Shown: positions 52,273 to 61,372, numbered from the stretch's first letter. The stretch: 64,000 nucleotides of DNA from Streptomyces flavofungini (GCF_030388665.1 NZ_CP128846.1:1364001-1428000), one strand, 5' to 3'. The notes: generated by a model not told the origin, from the sequence alone. Numbers and translations: made by a program.

Positions 52273-53184
52273 TCACCGCAGATCCTCTTCGATGTCCGGC
52301 ATGACCAGCGTGCCGATCTCCTCGCGCGTGAACATCTCCAGGAGCACCGAGTGCTGGACCCGTCCGTCGATGACGCGCGCGCTGCCCACGCCGTTGCGGA
52401 CCGCGTGCAGGCAACCTGCCATCTTGGGGACCATGCCGTCGGCCAGCTCCGGAAGGATCTTCTCCAGTTCGCTGGCGCTGAGCCTGCTGATGACCTCGTC
52501 GCTGTGCGGCCAGTCCGCGTACAGGCCCTCGACGTCGGTGAGGAAGACCAGCGTGTGGGCGTTGAGGGAGGCGGCGATCGCGGCGGCGGCGGTGTCGGCG
52601 TTCACGTTGTAGACGTGGTCGTCGTCGACGCTGCGGGCCACCGGCGAGATGACCGGGATGCGGCCGTCCGCGAGCAGCGCCTCGACGGCACCGGGGTCCA
52701 CTCCGGCGATCTCGCCGACGCGGCCGATGTCGACCTTCTCGCCGTCCTCGTCCTCGGGCCAGTGCTTGGTCGCGGTGATGGTGTCCGCGTCCTCGCCGGT
52801 GAGGCCGACGGCGAGCGGGCCGTGCTGGTTGATGAGGCCGACGAGCTCGCGCTGCACCTGGCCCGCGAGGACCATCCGGACCACGTTCATGGCCTCGGGC
52901 GAGGTGACCCGGAGGCCGGCCTTGAACTCGCTGTCGATGTCGTGGAGTTTCAGCGCTGCGCTGATCTGGGGGCCGCCGCCGTGCACGACGACCGGCTTGA
53001 GCCCGGCGTGCCTCAGGAAGACGACGTCGTGGGCGAAGGCGGCCTTCAGCTCGTCGTCGATCATGGCGTTGCCGCCGAACTTGATGACGCAGATCTTGCC
53101 CTGGTGGCGGTTGAGCCACGGCAGCGCGTCCATCACGGACTGCGCCTTGACCAGTGCGGGGTGCTCCTGCGTGCTGATCCTCAT
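52273..53184 (-). CDS. argB: Acetylglutamate kinase ArgB
   Basis: A 303-residue amino-acid kinase with [22 protein letters not shown] and [17 protein letters not shown]. It phosphorylates N-acetylglutamate and in arginine producers is the feedback-inhibited step. The ATG at 53184 overlaps the argJ stop (ATGA). The N-terminal helix needed for arginine inhibition ([15 protein letters not shown] region) appears present, so it may still be feedback-controlled. Confidence 0.95.
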   Translation of the reverse strand: MRISTQEHPALVKAQSVMDALPWLNRHQGKICVIKFGGNAMIDDELKAAFAHDVVFLRHAGLKPVVVHGGGPQISAALKLHDIDSEFKAGLRVTSPEAMNVVRMVLAGQVQRELVGLINQHGPLAVGLTGEDADTITATKHWPEDEDGEKVDIGRVGEIAGVDPGAVEALLADGRIPVISPVARSVDDDHVYNVNADTAAAAIAASLNAHTLVFLTDVEGLYADWPHSDEVISRLSASELEKILPELADGMVPKMAGCLHAVRNGVGSARVIDGRVQHSVLLEMFTREEIGTLVMPDIEEDLR

Positions 53185-54335
53185 GACGAGTACGCGCTGT
53201 TCTCGTGGACGTACTCGGACGTCAGGTCGTTGGCCCACAGCGTGGCGCGCTCGGCGCCGGCCGCCAGGTCCGCGGTGATGACGACCTCGCGGCCGGACAT
53301 GTCGACCGCGGTGCGGTCCGCGCCGATCGAACCGTCCTTGCAGACCCAGACGCCGTTGATGGCGACGTTCAGGCGGTCCGGCTCGAAGGTCGCGGACGTG
53401 GTGCCGATGGCGGAGAGCACGCGGCCCCAGTTCGGGTCCTCGCCGTGGATGGCGCACTTGAGGAGGTTGTTGCGGGCGATGGAGCGCCCGGCCTCCACGG
53501 CGTCGTCCTCGGTCGCGGCGTTCACGACGTCGATGCGGATGTCCTTGCTCGCGCCCTCGGCGTCGCCGATGAGCTGGCGCGCCAGGTCGTCGCAGACGGT
53601 GCGGACGGCCTCGGCGAACTCCGCGTACTCCGGGGTCACTCCGGAAGCGCCGGAGGCGAGCAGGAGCACGGTGTCGTTGGTGGACATGCAGCCGTCGGAG
53701 TCGACCCGGTCGAAGGTGAGCCGGGTCGCCTCGCGCAGCGCCTTGTCCAGGACGTCGTTCTCCAGGTCGGCGTCGGTGGTGAGGACGACGAGCATCGTGG
53801 CCAGGCCGGGGGCGAGCATGCCCGCGCCCTTGGCCATGCCGCCGACCGTCCAGCCATCGCCCTCGACGACCGCGGTCTTGTGCACGCTGTCGGTGGTCTT
53901 GATCGCGATGGCGGCCTTCTCGCCGCCGTCCGCGGAGAGTTCGGCGACCGCGCTCTCGACGCCCGGCAGGAGCTTGTCCATCGGGAGCCGGACGCCGATG
54001 AGGCCGGTGGAGGCCACGGCGACCTCGCCCGCCCGGTGCCCCTCCAGGCTCGCCGCGACCTTCTCGGCGGTGGCCCGGGTGTCCTGGAAGCCCGCCGGGC
54101 CCGTGCAGGCGTTGGCGCCGCCGGAGTTGAGGATGACGGCGCTCACCGCGCCCACCCTCAGAACCTGTTCACTCCACACCACGGGGGCGGCCTTCACTCG
54201 ATTCGAGGTGAAGACACCCGCCGCGGAACGGCGCGGGCCGTTGTTCACGACCAGGGCCACATCCGGATTTCCGCTGATCTTTATTCCGGCCGCGACGCCT
54301 GCGGCCGAAAAACCTTGTGCTGCCGTGACGCTCAT
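53181..54335 (-). CDS. argJ: Ornithine acetyltransferase ArgJ
   Basis: A 384-residue self-cleaving N-terminal-nucleophile enzyme. The cleavage site lies in [20 protein letters not shown], where the Thr of LATM becomes the catalytic residue. It moves the acetyl group from N-acetylornithine to glutamate, giving ornithine. The ATG at 54335 follows AGGAG; the longer frame is AT-rich and not supported. argC, normally directly upstream of argJ in Streptomyces, is missing; the region upstream is a long regulatory gap shared with mbtH. This hints at a second, pathway-dedicated arginine/ornithine operon. Confidence 0.94.
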   Translation of the reverse strand: MSVTAAQGFSAAGVAAGIKISGNPDVALVVNNGPRRSAAGVFTSNRVKAAPVVWSEQVLRVGAVSAVILNSGGANACTGPAGFQDTRATAEKVAASLEGHRAGEVAVASTGLIGVRLPMDKLLPGVESAVAELSADGGEKAAIAIKTTDSVHKTAVVEGDGWTVGGMAKGAGMLAPGLATMLVVLTTDADLENDVLDKALREATRLTFDRVDSDGCMSTNDTVLLLASGASGVTPEYAEFAEAVRTVCDDLARQLIGDAEGASKDIRIDVVNAATEDDAVEAGRSIARNNLLKCAIHGEDPNWGRVLSAIGTTSATFEPDRLNVAINGVWVCKDGSIGADRTAVDMSGREVVITADLAAGAERATLWANDLTSEYVHENSAYSS

Positions 54336-54968
54336 GGCGCTACTACTCCTATAGTGGAAGTTCCCAGTTTCCCGGGAAGGCCGAGGGGGACCACCGACAA
54401 TGACATGACTCGAGCCGCCCCATTCCTCGATTCTGGCGACGGGGTGCCGCGCTTCCACAACTCCCCGTCCGCCCTTTCCTGTCGAACGCCACACATCGCT
54501 GATCTGGCAGTTCATCGATGTGTCACCGGCACTGCCGGGCGTACTCGCCCGACAACCCGCAACAAACTACAGGCAATTCAGGCTTTCGGCACCGGGCTGT
54601 CCTGTCCACGGGACAGCGGCCCACCGGGGCCGACCCGCCCCGGAACCTCATGCATGGCTCGCAAGGATCGCCGGAGAACCAACCGAGAAGGTTCGACAGC
54701 GCTCTTCGCGGTCGCGGCGGGCCCGGCGAAGGTCCGGAGCTCTTCCGACACTTTTCACGGAATTTTGATCCGGTCGCAGTGAATACTTCACGGCATCACC
54801 GCCGGAACACCCCGATCCCTACCGACAATTCGTCGGCGAACAGCCGGGTCTGGACGCCGGGCCCGTCCCCGACCGACAATGACGAAGCTGGTGGACTCTG
54901 TCCGCCGGCCCCTGGAACGAACGGCTTCCGCCGGGAAGCCATCGTGTACGGCTTGAAATGGAGTGGAC
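54336..54968. promoter_or_regulatory. Long divergent regulatory region between argJ and mbtH
   Basis: 633 bp with no credible gene and clearly lower GC than its flanks. Elements seen: ACCGACAATGAC at 54393-54404 and again at 54872-54883, with ACCGACAATT at 54821-54830 (part of CCGAC-AATTC-GTCGG, 54822-54836); ACACATCG/CGATGTGT at 54491-54498 and 54516-54523; the 22-bp palindrome at 54596-54617; and GTGAA-TAC-TTCAC at 54779-54791. No ARG box of the usual 18-bp form was found by eye. It probably holds both the argJ and mbtH promoters. Confidence 0.65.
54596..54617. promoter_or_regulatory. 22-bp palindrome, copy 1 (argJ-mbtH)
   Basis: GCTGTCC (54596-54602) and GGACAGC (54611-54617) flank TGTCCACG. 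Over its 22 bp it agrees with the palindrome at 57041-57062 in 19 positions. It probably binds one regulator common to both promoter regions. Confidence 0.65.
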
Positions 54969-55193
54969 ATGAGCAGCAACCCGTTCGACGACGCGGATGG
55001 CCAGTTCTACGTCTTGGTGAACGACGAGGAGCAGCACTCCCTGTGGCCGTCGTTCACCGAGGTCCCCGCCGGCTGGCGGGTGGTGTTCGGCGAGGCCGGC
55101 CGCCAGGAGTGCCTGGACTACGTGGAGCAGAACTGGACCGACCTGCGGCCCAAGAGCCTGCGCGACGCGATGGCCGCCGACCAGGCCGCGTAA
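54969..55193 (+). CDS. MbtH-like protein
   Basis: A 74-residue MbtH protein with [32 protein letters not shown] and the C-terminal [18 protein letters not shown], including the conserved tryptophans. MbtH proteins bind and stabilise adenylation domains of NRPSs. ATG 54969 follows GGAG at a six-base distance. No NRPS is encoded near it in the window; the stand-alone RedM and the FAAL of RedL are possible but unlikely partners. A strong terminator follows, so it is transcribed alone. Confidence 0.93.
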   Translation: MSSNPFDDADGQFYVLVNDEEQHSLWPSFTEVPAGWRVVFGEAGRQECLDYVEQNWTDLRPKSLRDAMAADQAA

Positions 55194-55236
55194 GGCCGTG
55201 CGGCGGGCGCGCTCCTGAGCGACGCCGAGAAGCCGT

Positions 55237-55280
55237 AAGGGGCGGGCCCCGGTGCTTCCCAGCACCGGGGCCCGCCCCTT
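55237..55280 (+). terminator. Very strong terminator after mbtH
   Basis: A perfect 20-base stem (55237-55256 with 55261-55280) closes a four-base TCCC loop, about 40 bp past the mbtH stop. The stem core is GGGGCGGGCCCCGGTGCT. Confidence 0.9.
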
Positions 55281-55331
55281 GCCGCGTGCGCGGCCCGCGC
55301 CGTTGCCGTGTGCGCGGCCCGCACCCACCGG

Positions 55332-55403
55332 CCTGTCACAGGTCACCGGGCCGGTCCTGTCACAGGTCACCGGGCCCGTCCTGTCACAGGTCACCGGGCC
55401 CGT
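55332..55403. repeat. 24-bp tandem repeat, 3 copies
   Basis: Three head-to-tail 24-bp units begin CCTGTCACAGGTCACCGGGC at 55332, 55356 and 55380. Each holds the small palindrome CCTGT-C-ACAGG. They lie between two terminators, so a role in transcription start is unlikely; a nucleoid or regulator binding site is possible. Confidence 0.85.
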
Positions 55404-55415
55404 CCGCGCATGCGA

Positions 55416-55445
55416 ACGGCCCGTCGGTGGGGGCCGACGGGCCGT
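55416..55445 (-). terminator. Terminator after the ornithine hydroxylase gene
   Basis: ACGGCCCGTCGG (55416-55427) pairs with CCGACGGGCCGT (55434-55445) over a six-base loop, 16 bp past the stop of the leftward hydroxylase gene. Confidence 0.8.
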
Positions 55446-55461
55446 CCGGAACAGGGGTGGC

Positions 55462-56772
55462 TCAGACCTTCTCGCCGACGCCGCGTCGCTCGACGATCGA
55501 GTCGGCGATCTCGCCGCTGCGCACGGCGATGTTCGACAGCAGGGACGACGTCAGACCGTGCGTGTGCTCGGTGCCGCCCTGGAGGTAGATGCCACAGGAC
55601 AGGTCGCCGGTGGTGACGACGCGGTAGTCGCGCTCCACCTGGTGGCGGCCCTCCTCGTCGCGCAGGCAGAAGCCGTCGAGGTCGCCGAGCAGGCGGGTGG
55701 CGTCCATCGTGGCGTAGCCGGTCGCGAAGACGAGCGCGTCGACGTCCATCTCCTGCTCGGTCTCACCGTCCAGGAGCGAGTGCAGGACGACACGGGTGTC
55801 GTTGCCGGAGCGCTTCACTTCCTTGACCCGGGTGAGGTTCAGGAAGTGCAGCCGCTGCGCGCCCGCGACCTCCTCCTCGTAGGAGCGGCGGAACAGCTCG
55901 CGGATCACGTCGTCGTCGACGACGGAGTAGTTGGTGTTCTTGTGGTACCGCCAGAACGCGTCCCGCGTCTTCTCGGTGCCGAAGTAGTAGTGGTCGACGG
56001 CGGTGGGGTCGAAGACCTGGTTGGCGAAGGGCGTGTCGTCCGCGACGGAGTAGCCGTAGCTGGGCAGGATCGCCGAGACCTGGGCGTGCGGCAGCATGTC
56101 GTGCAGGTACTTGGTGATCTCGGCGGCGCTCTGGCCCGCGCCGACGACCGCGACGCTGTTCAGCTCCTCGGGCTTCATCCGGGCGTACTTCGCGAGGAAC
56201 TCCGAGCTGTGCCACACGCGCTCGTCGCGCTCCATGCCGTCGGGCATGCGCGGCACGAGGCCGGTGGAGACGGTGATGTTGCGGGCCTTCACCACGCGCG
56301 TGGTGCCGGCGGCGGTGTCACGGACGACGACCTCCAGGATCTGCTCGTCCGCGGAGGACTCCGCCGCCAGGCGCACCTCGGTGACCTCGGAGTTGTACGA
56401 GACGCGGTCGCGGAAGCTCGCCTCGGCCCACTCCAGGTACTGGTGGAACTCCTGGCGGGTGGGGAAGAAGTCCTGGTTGTTCACGAACTGGACCAGGCGG
56501 TTCGACTCGTGCAGGTAGGACACGAAGCTGTAGCGCGACAGCGGATTGCGGAAGGTCGCCAGGTCCTTCAGGAACGAAATCTGCATCGTCGCCTGCGGGA
56601 GCAGCATGTTGCGGTGCCAGCCGAAGGCGGCCTGCCGCTCGAAGAACGCAGCTGTGATCGGCTGCTGAGAGGAATTCGCCTCGTGTTCCTCCAGGGCGAT
56701 GGCGAGGGACAGGTTGGACGGGCCGAACCCGATCCCAACGATGTCGTATATCTCGTTTTCACGCGTACCCAT
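55462..56772 (-). CDS. L-ornithine N5-monooxygenase (KtzI/SidA family)
   Basis: A 436-residue flavin monooxygenase. The FAD motif is VGIGFGPSNLSLAIAL, the NADPH motif is VAVVGAGQSAAEITKYL, and the C-terminal ATGYATMDA segment is present. It hydroxylates the side-chain amine of ornithine. The next gene resembles piperazate synthase, so the likely role is KtzI-like supply of N5-hydroxyornithine, not siderophore synthesis; no siderophore NRPS or acyltransferase is near. ATG 56772 is set by the FAD fold and GGGAGA upstream. It is transcribed away from the synthase gene. Confidence 0.9.
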   Translation of the reverse strand: MGTRENEIYDIVGIGFGPSNLSLAIALEEHEANSSQQPITAAFFERQAAFGWHRNMLLPQATMQISFLKDLATFRNPLSRYSFVSYLHESNRLVQFVNNQDFFPTRQEFHQYLEWAEASFRDRVSYNSEVTEVRLAAESSADEQILEVVVRDTAAGTTRVVKARNITVSTGLVPRMPDGMERDERVWHSSEFLAKYARMKPEELNSVAVVGAGQSAAEITKYLHDMLPHAQVSAILPSYGYSVADDTPFANQVFDPTAVDHYYFGTEKTRDAFWRYHKNTNYSVVDDDVIRELFRRSYEEEVAGAQRLHFLNLTRVKEVKRSGNDTRVVLHSLLDGETEQEMDVDALVFATGYATMDATRLLGDLDGFCLRDEEGRHQVERDYRVVTTGDLSCGIYLQGGTEHTHGLTSSLLSNIAVRSGEIADSIVERRGVGEKV

Positions 56773-57166
56773 AGATATTCTCCCGCTGATGTAGCTTCGA
56801 CTGGGACTTCCGCAGCTGCGACGACGGCATTGCGGTTGTCCAAGAGAGACCTTGGCCGGAAATGCTGCGGTCGGAAATGCTGCCAACTCTCGTCTGACGT
56901 GCGGCTGATGGTCTCGAACATCTCGACCGGTGGTCCGGGAGACACGCATTAAGTATTGCGCTGGAGAACACCGCCACGCCAACTTAGAGGGGCCGGACGG
57001 ACCTTTCAAGAGGCCCCGGCCGCACCGTCTGCCGGGTACCGCTGTCCTGCCGACAGGACAGCCATGGCGGCTCGTCAGTAATTTGGGTTGTGCCTCTCAA
57101 AGCGCTGGTAGCGTCGGCGACTTGGCACCATACCGTGAGTGAGATTAGCGAAAGGGTGAACTCCGG
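56773..57166. promoter_or_regulatory. Divergent promoter region between ornithine hydroxylase and piperazate synthase genes
   Basis: 394 bp, lower in GC than its flanks, with no gene. The main element is the 22-bp palindrome at 57041-57062. The last 60 bp before 57167 contain GAAAGGG as ribosome binding site. A single regulator binding here could switch both genes. Confidence 0.6.
57041..57062. promoter_or_regulatory. 22-bp palindrome, copy 2 (ktzI-ktzT)
   Basis: GCTGTCCTG (57041-57049) and CAGGACAGC (57054-57062) flank CCGA, a perfect nine-base inverted repeat. It is the better-preserved partner of the site at 54596-54617. Confidence 0.7.
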
Positions 57167-57811
57167 ATGTTCGTTCCCAGCCAGTACCGCCAGCCGGACA
57201 GTTCGTGGATGCTGGATCTGATCCGCGGCAATCCGTTGGCGCTCTTTGTGAGCAATGGCAGTCCCGAAGCGGGACCGTTCGCCACGCATCTGCCGGTGAT
57301 TCAGGATCCGGAGTGGGACGGCGAATGGTCGGACGACCTCTCGGGCGGCCGGCTGCTCGGACACATGAACCGCGCGAACCCGCATTGGAAGGCGCTCGAG
57401 TCGGGCAGCGTGAATCTCCTGACGTTCACCGGACCGCACGGCTATGTGTCGCCGACGGTCTATCAGGTGACCCCGGCCGCGCCGACGTGGAACTTCACCT
57501 CCGTGCACGTCCACGGTGTCGTCGAGAAGATCGAGGGCATCGAGAACACCCTGGAGGTCGTGAAGTCCACCGTGCGCACCTACGAGGGCGCCTTCGGTGA
57601 CGGCTGGGACATGTCGGAATCACTCGACTATTTCCGGAAGATCGTGCCCGCCGTCGGCGCTTTCCGCATCAAGGTGACGGGCGCCGAGGGCATGTTCAAG
57701 CTCAGCCAGGAGCAGCCGGACGAGGTCCAGGACCGCGTGCGGAACTCCTTCGGCGGCCGTGAGTGCACCCGCCACCAGGCGACGGCACAGCTCATGAGCA
57801 AGCTGCCGTAG
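57167..57811 (+). CDS. Probable piperazate synthase (KtzT-like, PaiB/FMN-binding fold)
   Basis: A 214-residue protein of the PaiB superfamily, usually annotated as FMN-binding negative regulator. It reads MFVPSQYRQPDSSWMLDLIR, then ATHLPVI, LGHMNRANPHWKAL, GPHGYVSPTVY, WNFTSVHVHG and FKLSQEQ. This pattern fits KtzT-type piperazate synthases, heme enzymes that form the N-N bond from N5-hydroxyornithine. His66 (LGHM) is a plausible heme ligand, to be confirmed by alignment. The divergent N5-hydroxylase neighbour is the main support: the two genes together convert ornithine to piperazic acid. A PaiB-type regulator is the alternative. Confidence 0.78.
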   Translation: MFVPSQYRQPDSSWMLDLIRGNPLALFVSNGSPEAGPFATHLPVIQDPEWDGEWSDDLSGGRLLGHMNRANPHWKALESGSVNLLTFTGPHGYVSPTVYQVTPAAPTWNFTSVHVHGVVEKIEGIENTLEVVKSTVRTYEGAFGDGWDMSESLDYFRKIVPAVGAFRIKVTGAEGMFKLSQEQPDEVQDRVRNSFGGRECTRHQATAQLMSKLP

Positions 57812-58094
57812 CCCTTCCACGCCGCAGCCCTTCCACCCCGAAGAAGACTCCGCACGGCCGTTCCGCTGCCGCGGACCGTTCGACGGGCCCCCGCACCCTC
57901 TCGCTCACGGGACTCGGGGCCCGCCGTCCAGTCCGCGGCAGCGGCTCGGCGTATCCGCGCCGACACATGCCGACGCGCAGGAGCCCGCACCCCCTCTCCG
58001 GAGTGCGAGCCCTGCGCGTCGCGTATGCGTCCGCCGAGGTCAACTGCCCTGATCTCGGCGGACGTTGTCATCTCACGCCATGGCACCCGAGGGT

Positions 58095-58796
58095 TCAGGC
58101 GCTGATTCCGGCCTGCTCCCGCTGCTGTGCCGCCTCGTCCTCGACGAGCGCCCGCTCGGCGGCGTTGTCGAGCGTCGCGAGCACCCACTGCTCGAAGTCG
58201 ATGCCGGACTGCTCCGCGGCCTTGTGCCACCACTGGAGCCTGCTGCCGGGGACGGCGAGCCGCCGCATCGTCTCGGGCGTCTGGGTTCCGTCGCGTGCCT
58301 CGTCCTCACGGGCGACGCGGATGGCGCTGCGCAGCTGCTTGGTCGTCCACTGCATCTGCTCGGCCCGGTCGAGCCACAGCTCCTGCTCGTCGATCGGCAG
58401 CGAGGCCAGCTCCGCGTGGTGCTGGAAGCTGAGCGCCGCGCGCCGGCGGCTGAAGTCGAAGCGCCGTGACACCCACGCGTAGTTGCGCAGGGTCTGGTAC
58501 TGGAGTCCGGCGGCGCGAATGCCGCGCTGATAGCGGTCGGTGTAGTGGTCCTTGCCGTATACCAGCCAGTCCCCGAGCCACCAGGAAGAGGAGTTGACGA
58601 TCCCGGAGAGCTGGCGTCCGGCCCGCTCCCAGTCCTCGAAGGTGAGACCGGCCGGCATCTGCAGACCCACCTTCGTCGTCAGCACCTGGCCACGACGCTC
58701 GTCCACTGCTGCTCTTCGCTGCCGCGGGACCGCGCTCGCGTTTCGGCGGAAGAGCACGACCTTCGAGTCCTCGAGGTCGCTGACCTGGTTCGTCAT
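58095..58796 (-). CDS. LmbU-family transcriptional regulator
   Basis: A 233-residue protein resembling LmbU and NovE. The characteristic part is LTFEDWERAGRQLSGIVNSS, SWWLGDWLVYGKDHYTDRY and LQYQTLRNYAWVSRRFDFSR (residues about 50-120), followed by an all-helical C-terminus. LmbU proteins are pathway-specific DNA-binding regulators found in antibiotic clusters. ATG 58796 is preferred over the adjacent ATG 58799 because GGAGG is four bases upstream of it. It converges on the piperazate synthase gene and is the best candidate to control the shared palindromes. Confidence 0.82.
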   Translation of the reverse strand: MTNQVSDLEDSKVVLFRRNASAVPRQRRAAVDERRGQVLTTKVGLQMPAGLTFEDWERAGRQLSGIVNSSSWWLGDWLVYGKDHYTDRYQRGIRAAGLQYQTLRNYAWVSRRFDFSRRRAALSFQHHAELASLPIDEQELWLDRAEQMQWTTKQLRSAIRVAREDEARDGTQTPETMRRLAVPGSRLQWWHKAAEQSGIDFEQWVLATLDNAAERALVEDEAAQQREQAGISA

Positions 58797-60136
58797 CATG
58801 CCTCCATGTGAAAGAACATCGAACGAACGCGGGCACAACGATCCGCGTCCGAACAGGAAAATGCCTTGCGGGTGTGGCAGCCGTGTCCTGACCCGGCACG
58901 GGTCGGAAGCCTTCGCGCAGCGCGAGGCACAGGCTGGCCAATCAATCACAGCCGATCGGCCGGATGAGGGCTCTCTCGAGCCGCTCGCCGAGTCGGGTCG
59001 TCAGAGTTCGGTCAACTCGTCGCTGGATCCGTCGGCGTGGCACGTGCGGGTACGCCGTCGGACCGCCCTCACCGCTCGAGGGGGCCGCCGGCGCAGAGCG
59101 CAGGCAGGTCCGGCCGTTCGGCGCATCCTTGAGGAGTGCGCGGAAGGCATTCAGTCGGCATGTGTGTGGATACGTACATCAACTACTCGCCCCGTTCAAC
59201 TACTCGCCCCGTTCGCCTCGACCACGACCTCCGCGCCCTCGGGACGGCCGACGTGTCCCCCATCGGTTCCGATCCGGTTTCGCAGTGGTCTCTTCCAAAG
59301 GCCTACCCGAGTAGAACCCGACACCCGTTGGAGATTCAAGGAAGAGGCAGTCGCTCGTCGCGACTTTTCGAAGTCCGAACAAGATAGCCCAGCATCGCTA
59401 TGCCTGTCCTCGTGTGACGCAGCTCTCTCGGGACTTGGGCAGCGGGGGCTATGCCGATCAACTCTCGCCACTGGCGGCAGGAATTGAGCCAAACCAGGGG
59501 GGAAGTGAAACAGTTGCAGACGAGAAGGGGACGTACGGAAGGCGGGGGTCCTTCGTTGAGTTGGCGAGCCGGATTCGGGGCAAACGGTGATGGTCCGTCA
59601 CCATTGGCGCCTATTAGCTGAATCCCAGGGCCGCCAGCGAACTCTAGCATTTCCCATACGGACTCTTAACGCGAGTATGAGCCACGCTCCCGCCGATGTG
59701 GCCGAAGAACAACCCGTCGGACACGTCGCCGCGCGGCTATGCGGAGTTGGCCGCACCGGGACGAGGGCGGAGGTGCGCGCGGAGAGTCGCGGCGCGAGCG
59801 GAGGCGAGGACGAGCCGTGAGGGCGGCCCTCCGGATGCCCCCGGGACCGCCGCGGTGCGGCCCCCCGGAATGGCTCGCTCCAGGGAGCGAAAGCCCGGAA
59901 GCTGGAATTCCTGATCCTCTTCGCGGAATCAGTCTGCGAGTTGACGGCTAACCGGAGGGCGAACCGGAGAGGCGGAGTCCGCCTCCACGACCCTCGCGGA
60001 TCCGGCGCGTGCACCAGGTTTGCTGCCGTGGTTGCCACATCAGTCACGCCCGCAGCAAGATGGTGCGACGCGCCCTCGGATCCTAGACTCGACGCTCGGC
60101 AGCTACCGCTCAGGGACGTCCGGGAGGGATCGCAGC
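58797..60136. other. Gene-poor stretch with lower GC
   Basis: 1.34 kb without a gene I can support. Open frames are short, overlapping and without family motifs. From about 59160 to 59700 the GC content falls well below the flanks. A perfect 17-bp duplication beginning CAACTACTCGCCCC lies at 59180-59196 and 59197-59213. The stretch probably holds the lmbU promoter near 58800-58950 and remains of a decayed insertion or of lost cluster genes. Confidence 0.55.
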
Positions 60137-61372
60137 ATGGTTGTGCCCTGCGCATTGCCAACATCGACTCCGGCCAACGAGGTGCCCGAAACCCATCTCG
60201 CGTCACCTTTCGGCGACTTCACCGACCAGGTCTTCCAGAACCTGCGCCGTGCCGATCAGCGCAGGTGGGCGGGGGCCTATTTGGCGGGTCTTCTCATCAC
60301 TCCCGGCAAGAAGTCCGTCCGCCGCCTCGCCGGAGCCGTCTCGGCCTCGCCCACCGCGGTGCAGTCCCTGCGCCAGTTCGTGAGCCTGAGCCCCTGGGAC
60401 TGGGACCCCGTCATGGTGGAGCTCACCCGCTGGGCCGAGAGCCACGGCCCCGTCTCCACCTGGGCGATCGGCCGTGCGGTCCTGCCCAAGCGCGGCGACC
60501 GTTCCGTGGGCGTGCACCGCTACTTCGACCCGGCCTCCGGCCGCACCCTCAACTGCCAGCTGGGCCTCGGCGCCTTCCTCGGCATCGACGCCCTGCACGT
60601 CCCGGTCGACTGGCGGCTGCTGCTCCCGGCACCCTGGACCGAGGACGCCCAGCTGCGCCGACGCGCGCGCATACCGGACGACGTCGGCCACCGCCCGCTG
60701 TGGGCCCAGGCCCTTGACCTCGTCGACACCCTGGAGGCCCGCACCGCGCCCACGTCGGCGCCGGTCGTCGCCGACATGAGCGACGACCCCGACGTGGCCC
60801 TCTTCCTGCGCGGACTCAGCCAGCGCGCCCGGGACTTCGTGGTCGCCGTGCCCCAGCACCTGAAGGTCCTGCCCGTCGGCGACCGGACCCCCGGCGCCAC
60901 GGAGCCGGTGAGCGCGCGCGGCCACGTCTCCTCGGGGAACACCGAATCCGTCCTCGTCACCGCGCCGGACGGCCACCGGCAGCACACCCGCGTCCACTCC
61001 GTGCTCGTACGGCTGCCCGGAGCCAGGCCGGGCGCGACGCCTGAATATCCCTATCGACTATTCACAGAAGTGCTACCGGAAAGTCGCCCGGGGTCCATGT
61101 GGCTGACCAGCCTCACACATCAGCGACTCGACAACGTTGCCTCACTCGCCACCCATCGGACCCGGACCACCACGGCGGTCGCCGGCATGGAACGCCACTT
61201 CGGCCTCCTCGACTTCGAGGGCCGTTCCTTTCCGGGCTGGTATCACCACATGACGCTGGTTTCCGCGGCCTACACGTATCAGCGACTCACGCACCGGCCC
61301 GTTCCGCGCCATCTGCCGTGCTGTCCGGCACCACTGCCCCGACCCAGTCGGCAACGGTTGCACTTGGTCTGA
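60137..61372 (+). CDS. IS701-family transposase-like protein
   Basis: A 411-residue protein with IS701-type features: RRADQRRWAGAYLAGLL, KKSVRRLAGAV and VQSLRQFVSLSPWDWDPVM at the N-terminus, VPVDWRLLLPAPW in the middle and LLDFEGRSFPGWYHHMTLVS near the end. ATG 60137 follows GGGAGGGAT. The length is normal for the family, but I see no terminal inverted repeats or target duplication around it, so it may be immobile. Such proteins are common at the borders of Streptomyces biosynthetic clusters. Confidence 0.82.
   Translation: MVVPCALPTSTPANEVPETHLASPFGDFTDQVFQNLRRADQRRWAGAYLAGLLITPGKKSVRRLAGAVSASPTAVQSLRQFVSLSPWDWDPVMVELTRWAESHGPVSTWAIGRAVLPKRGDRSVGVHRYFDPASGRTLNCQLGLGAFLGIDALHVPVDWRLLLPAPWTEDAQLRRRARIPDDVGHRPLWAQALDLVDTLEARTAPTSAPVVADMSDDPDVALFLRGLSQRARDFVVAVPQHLKVLPVGDRTPGATEPVSARGHVSSGNTESVLVTAPDGHRQHTRVHSVLVRLPGARPGATPEYPYRLFTEVLPESRPGSMWLTSLTHQRLDNVASLATHRTRTTTAVAGMERHFGLLDFEGRSFPGWYHHMTLVSAAYTYQRLTHRPVPRHLPCCPAPLPRPSRQRLHLV

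Noticed and set aside
54779..54791. ARG box upstream of argJ (GTGAA-TAC-TTCAC)
   Set aside because: The spacer is three bases, not the longer AT-rich spacer of the 18-bp ARG box, and it lies more than 400 bp from argJ. Recorded only as a palindrome.
55462..56772. Hydroxamate siderophore gene
   Set aside because: No acyltransferase, siderophore NRPS/NIS synthetase or iron transporter is nearby, and I saw no iron-box palindrome in the promoter region.
57167..57811. PaiB-type transcriptional repressor
   Set aside because: The fold is shared, but the divergent ornithine N5-hydroxylase, MbtH and ornithine genes make piperazate synthase the better reading. Kept as an alternative in the entry.
59086..59093. 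CGCCGGCG upstream of the lmbU-like gene, recalled as an LmbU binding core
   Set aside because: The word is expected many times by chance in DNA this GC-rich and also occurs elsewhere in the window, for example near 5750. Not enough to call an operator.
59336..59650. Open frame of 104 codons on the minus strand
   Set aside because: No family resemblance, no ribosome binding site and weak third-position GC; treated as non-coding.
60137..61372. Complete insertion sequence
   Set aside because: No terminal inverted repeats or target-site duplication could be found by eye on either side, so only the transposase-like gene is listed.
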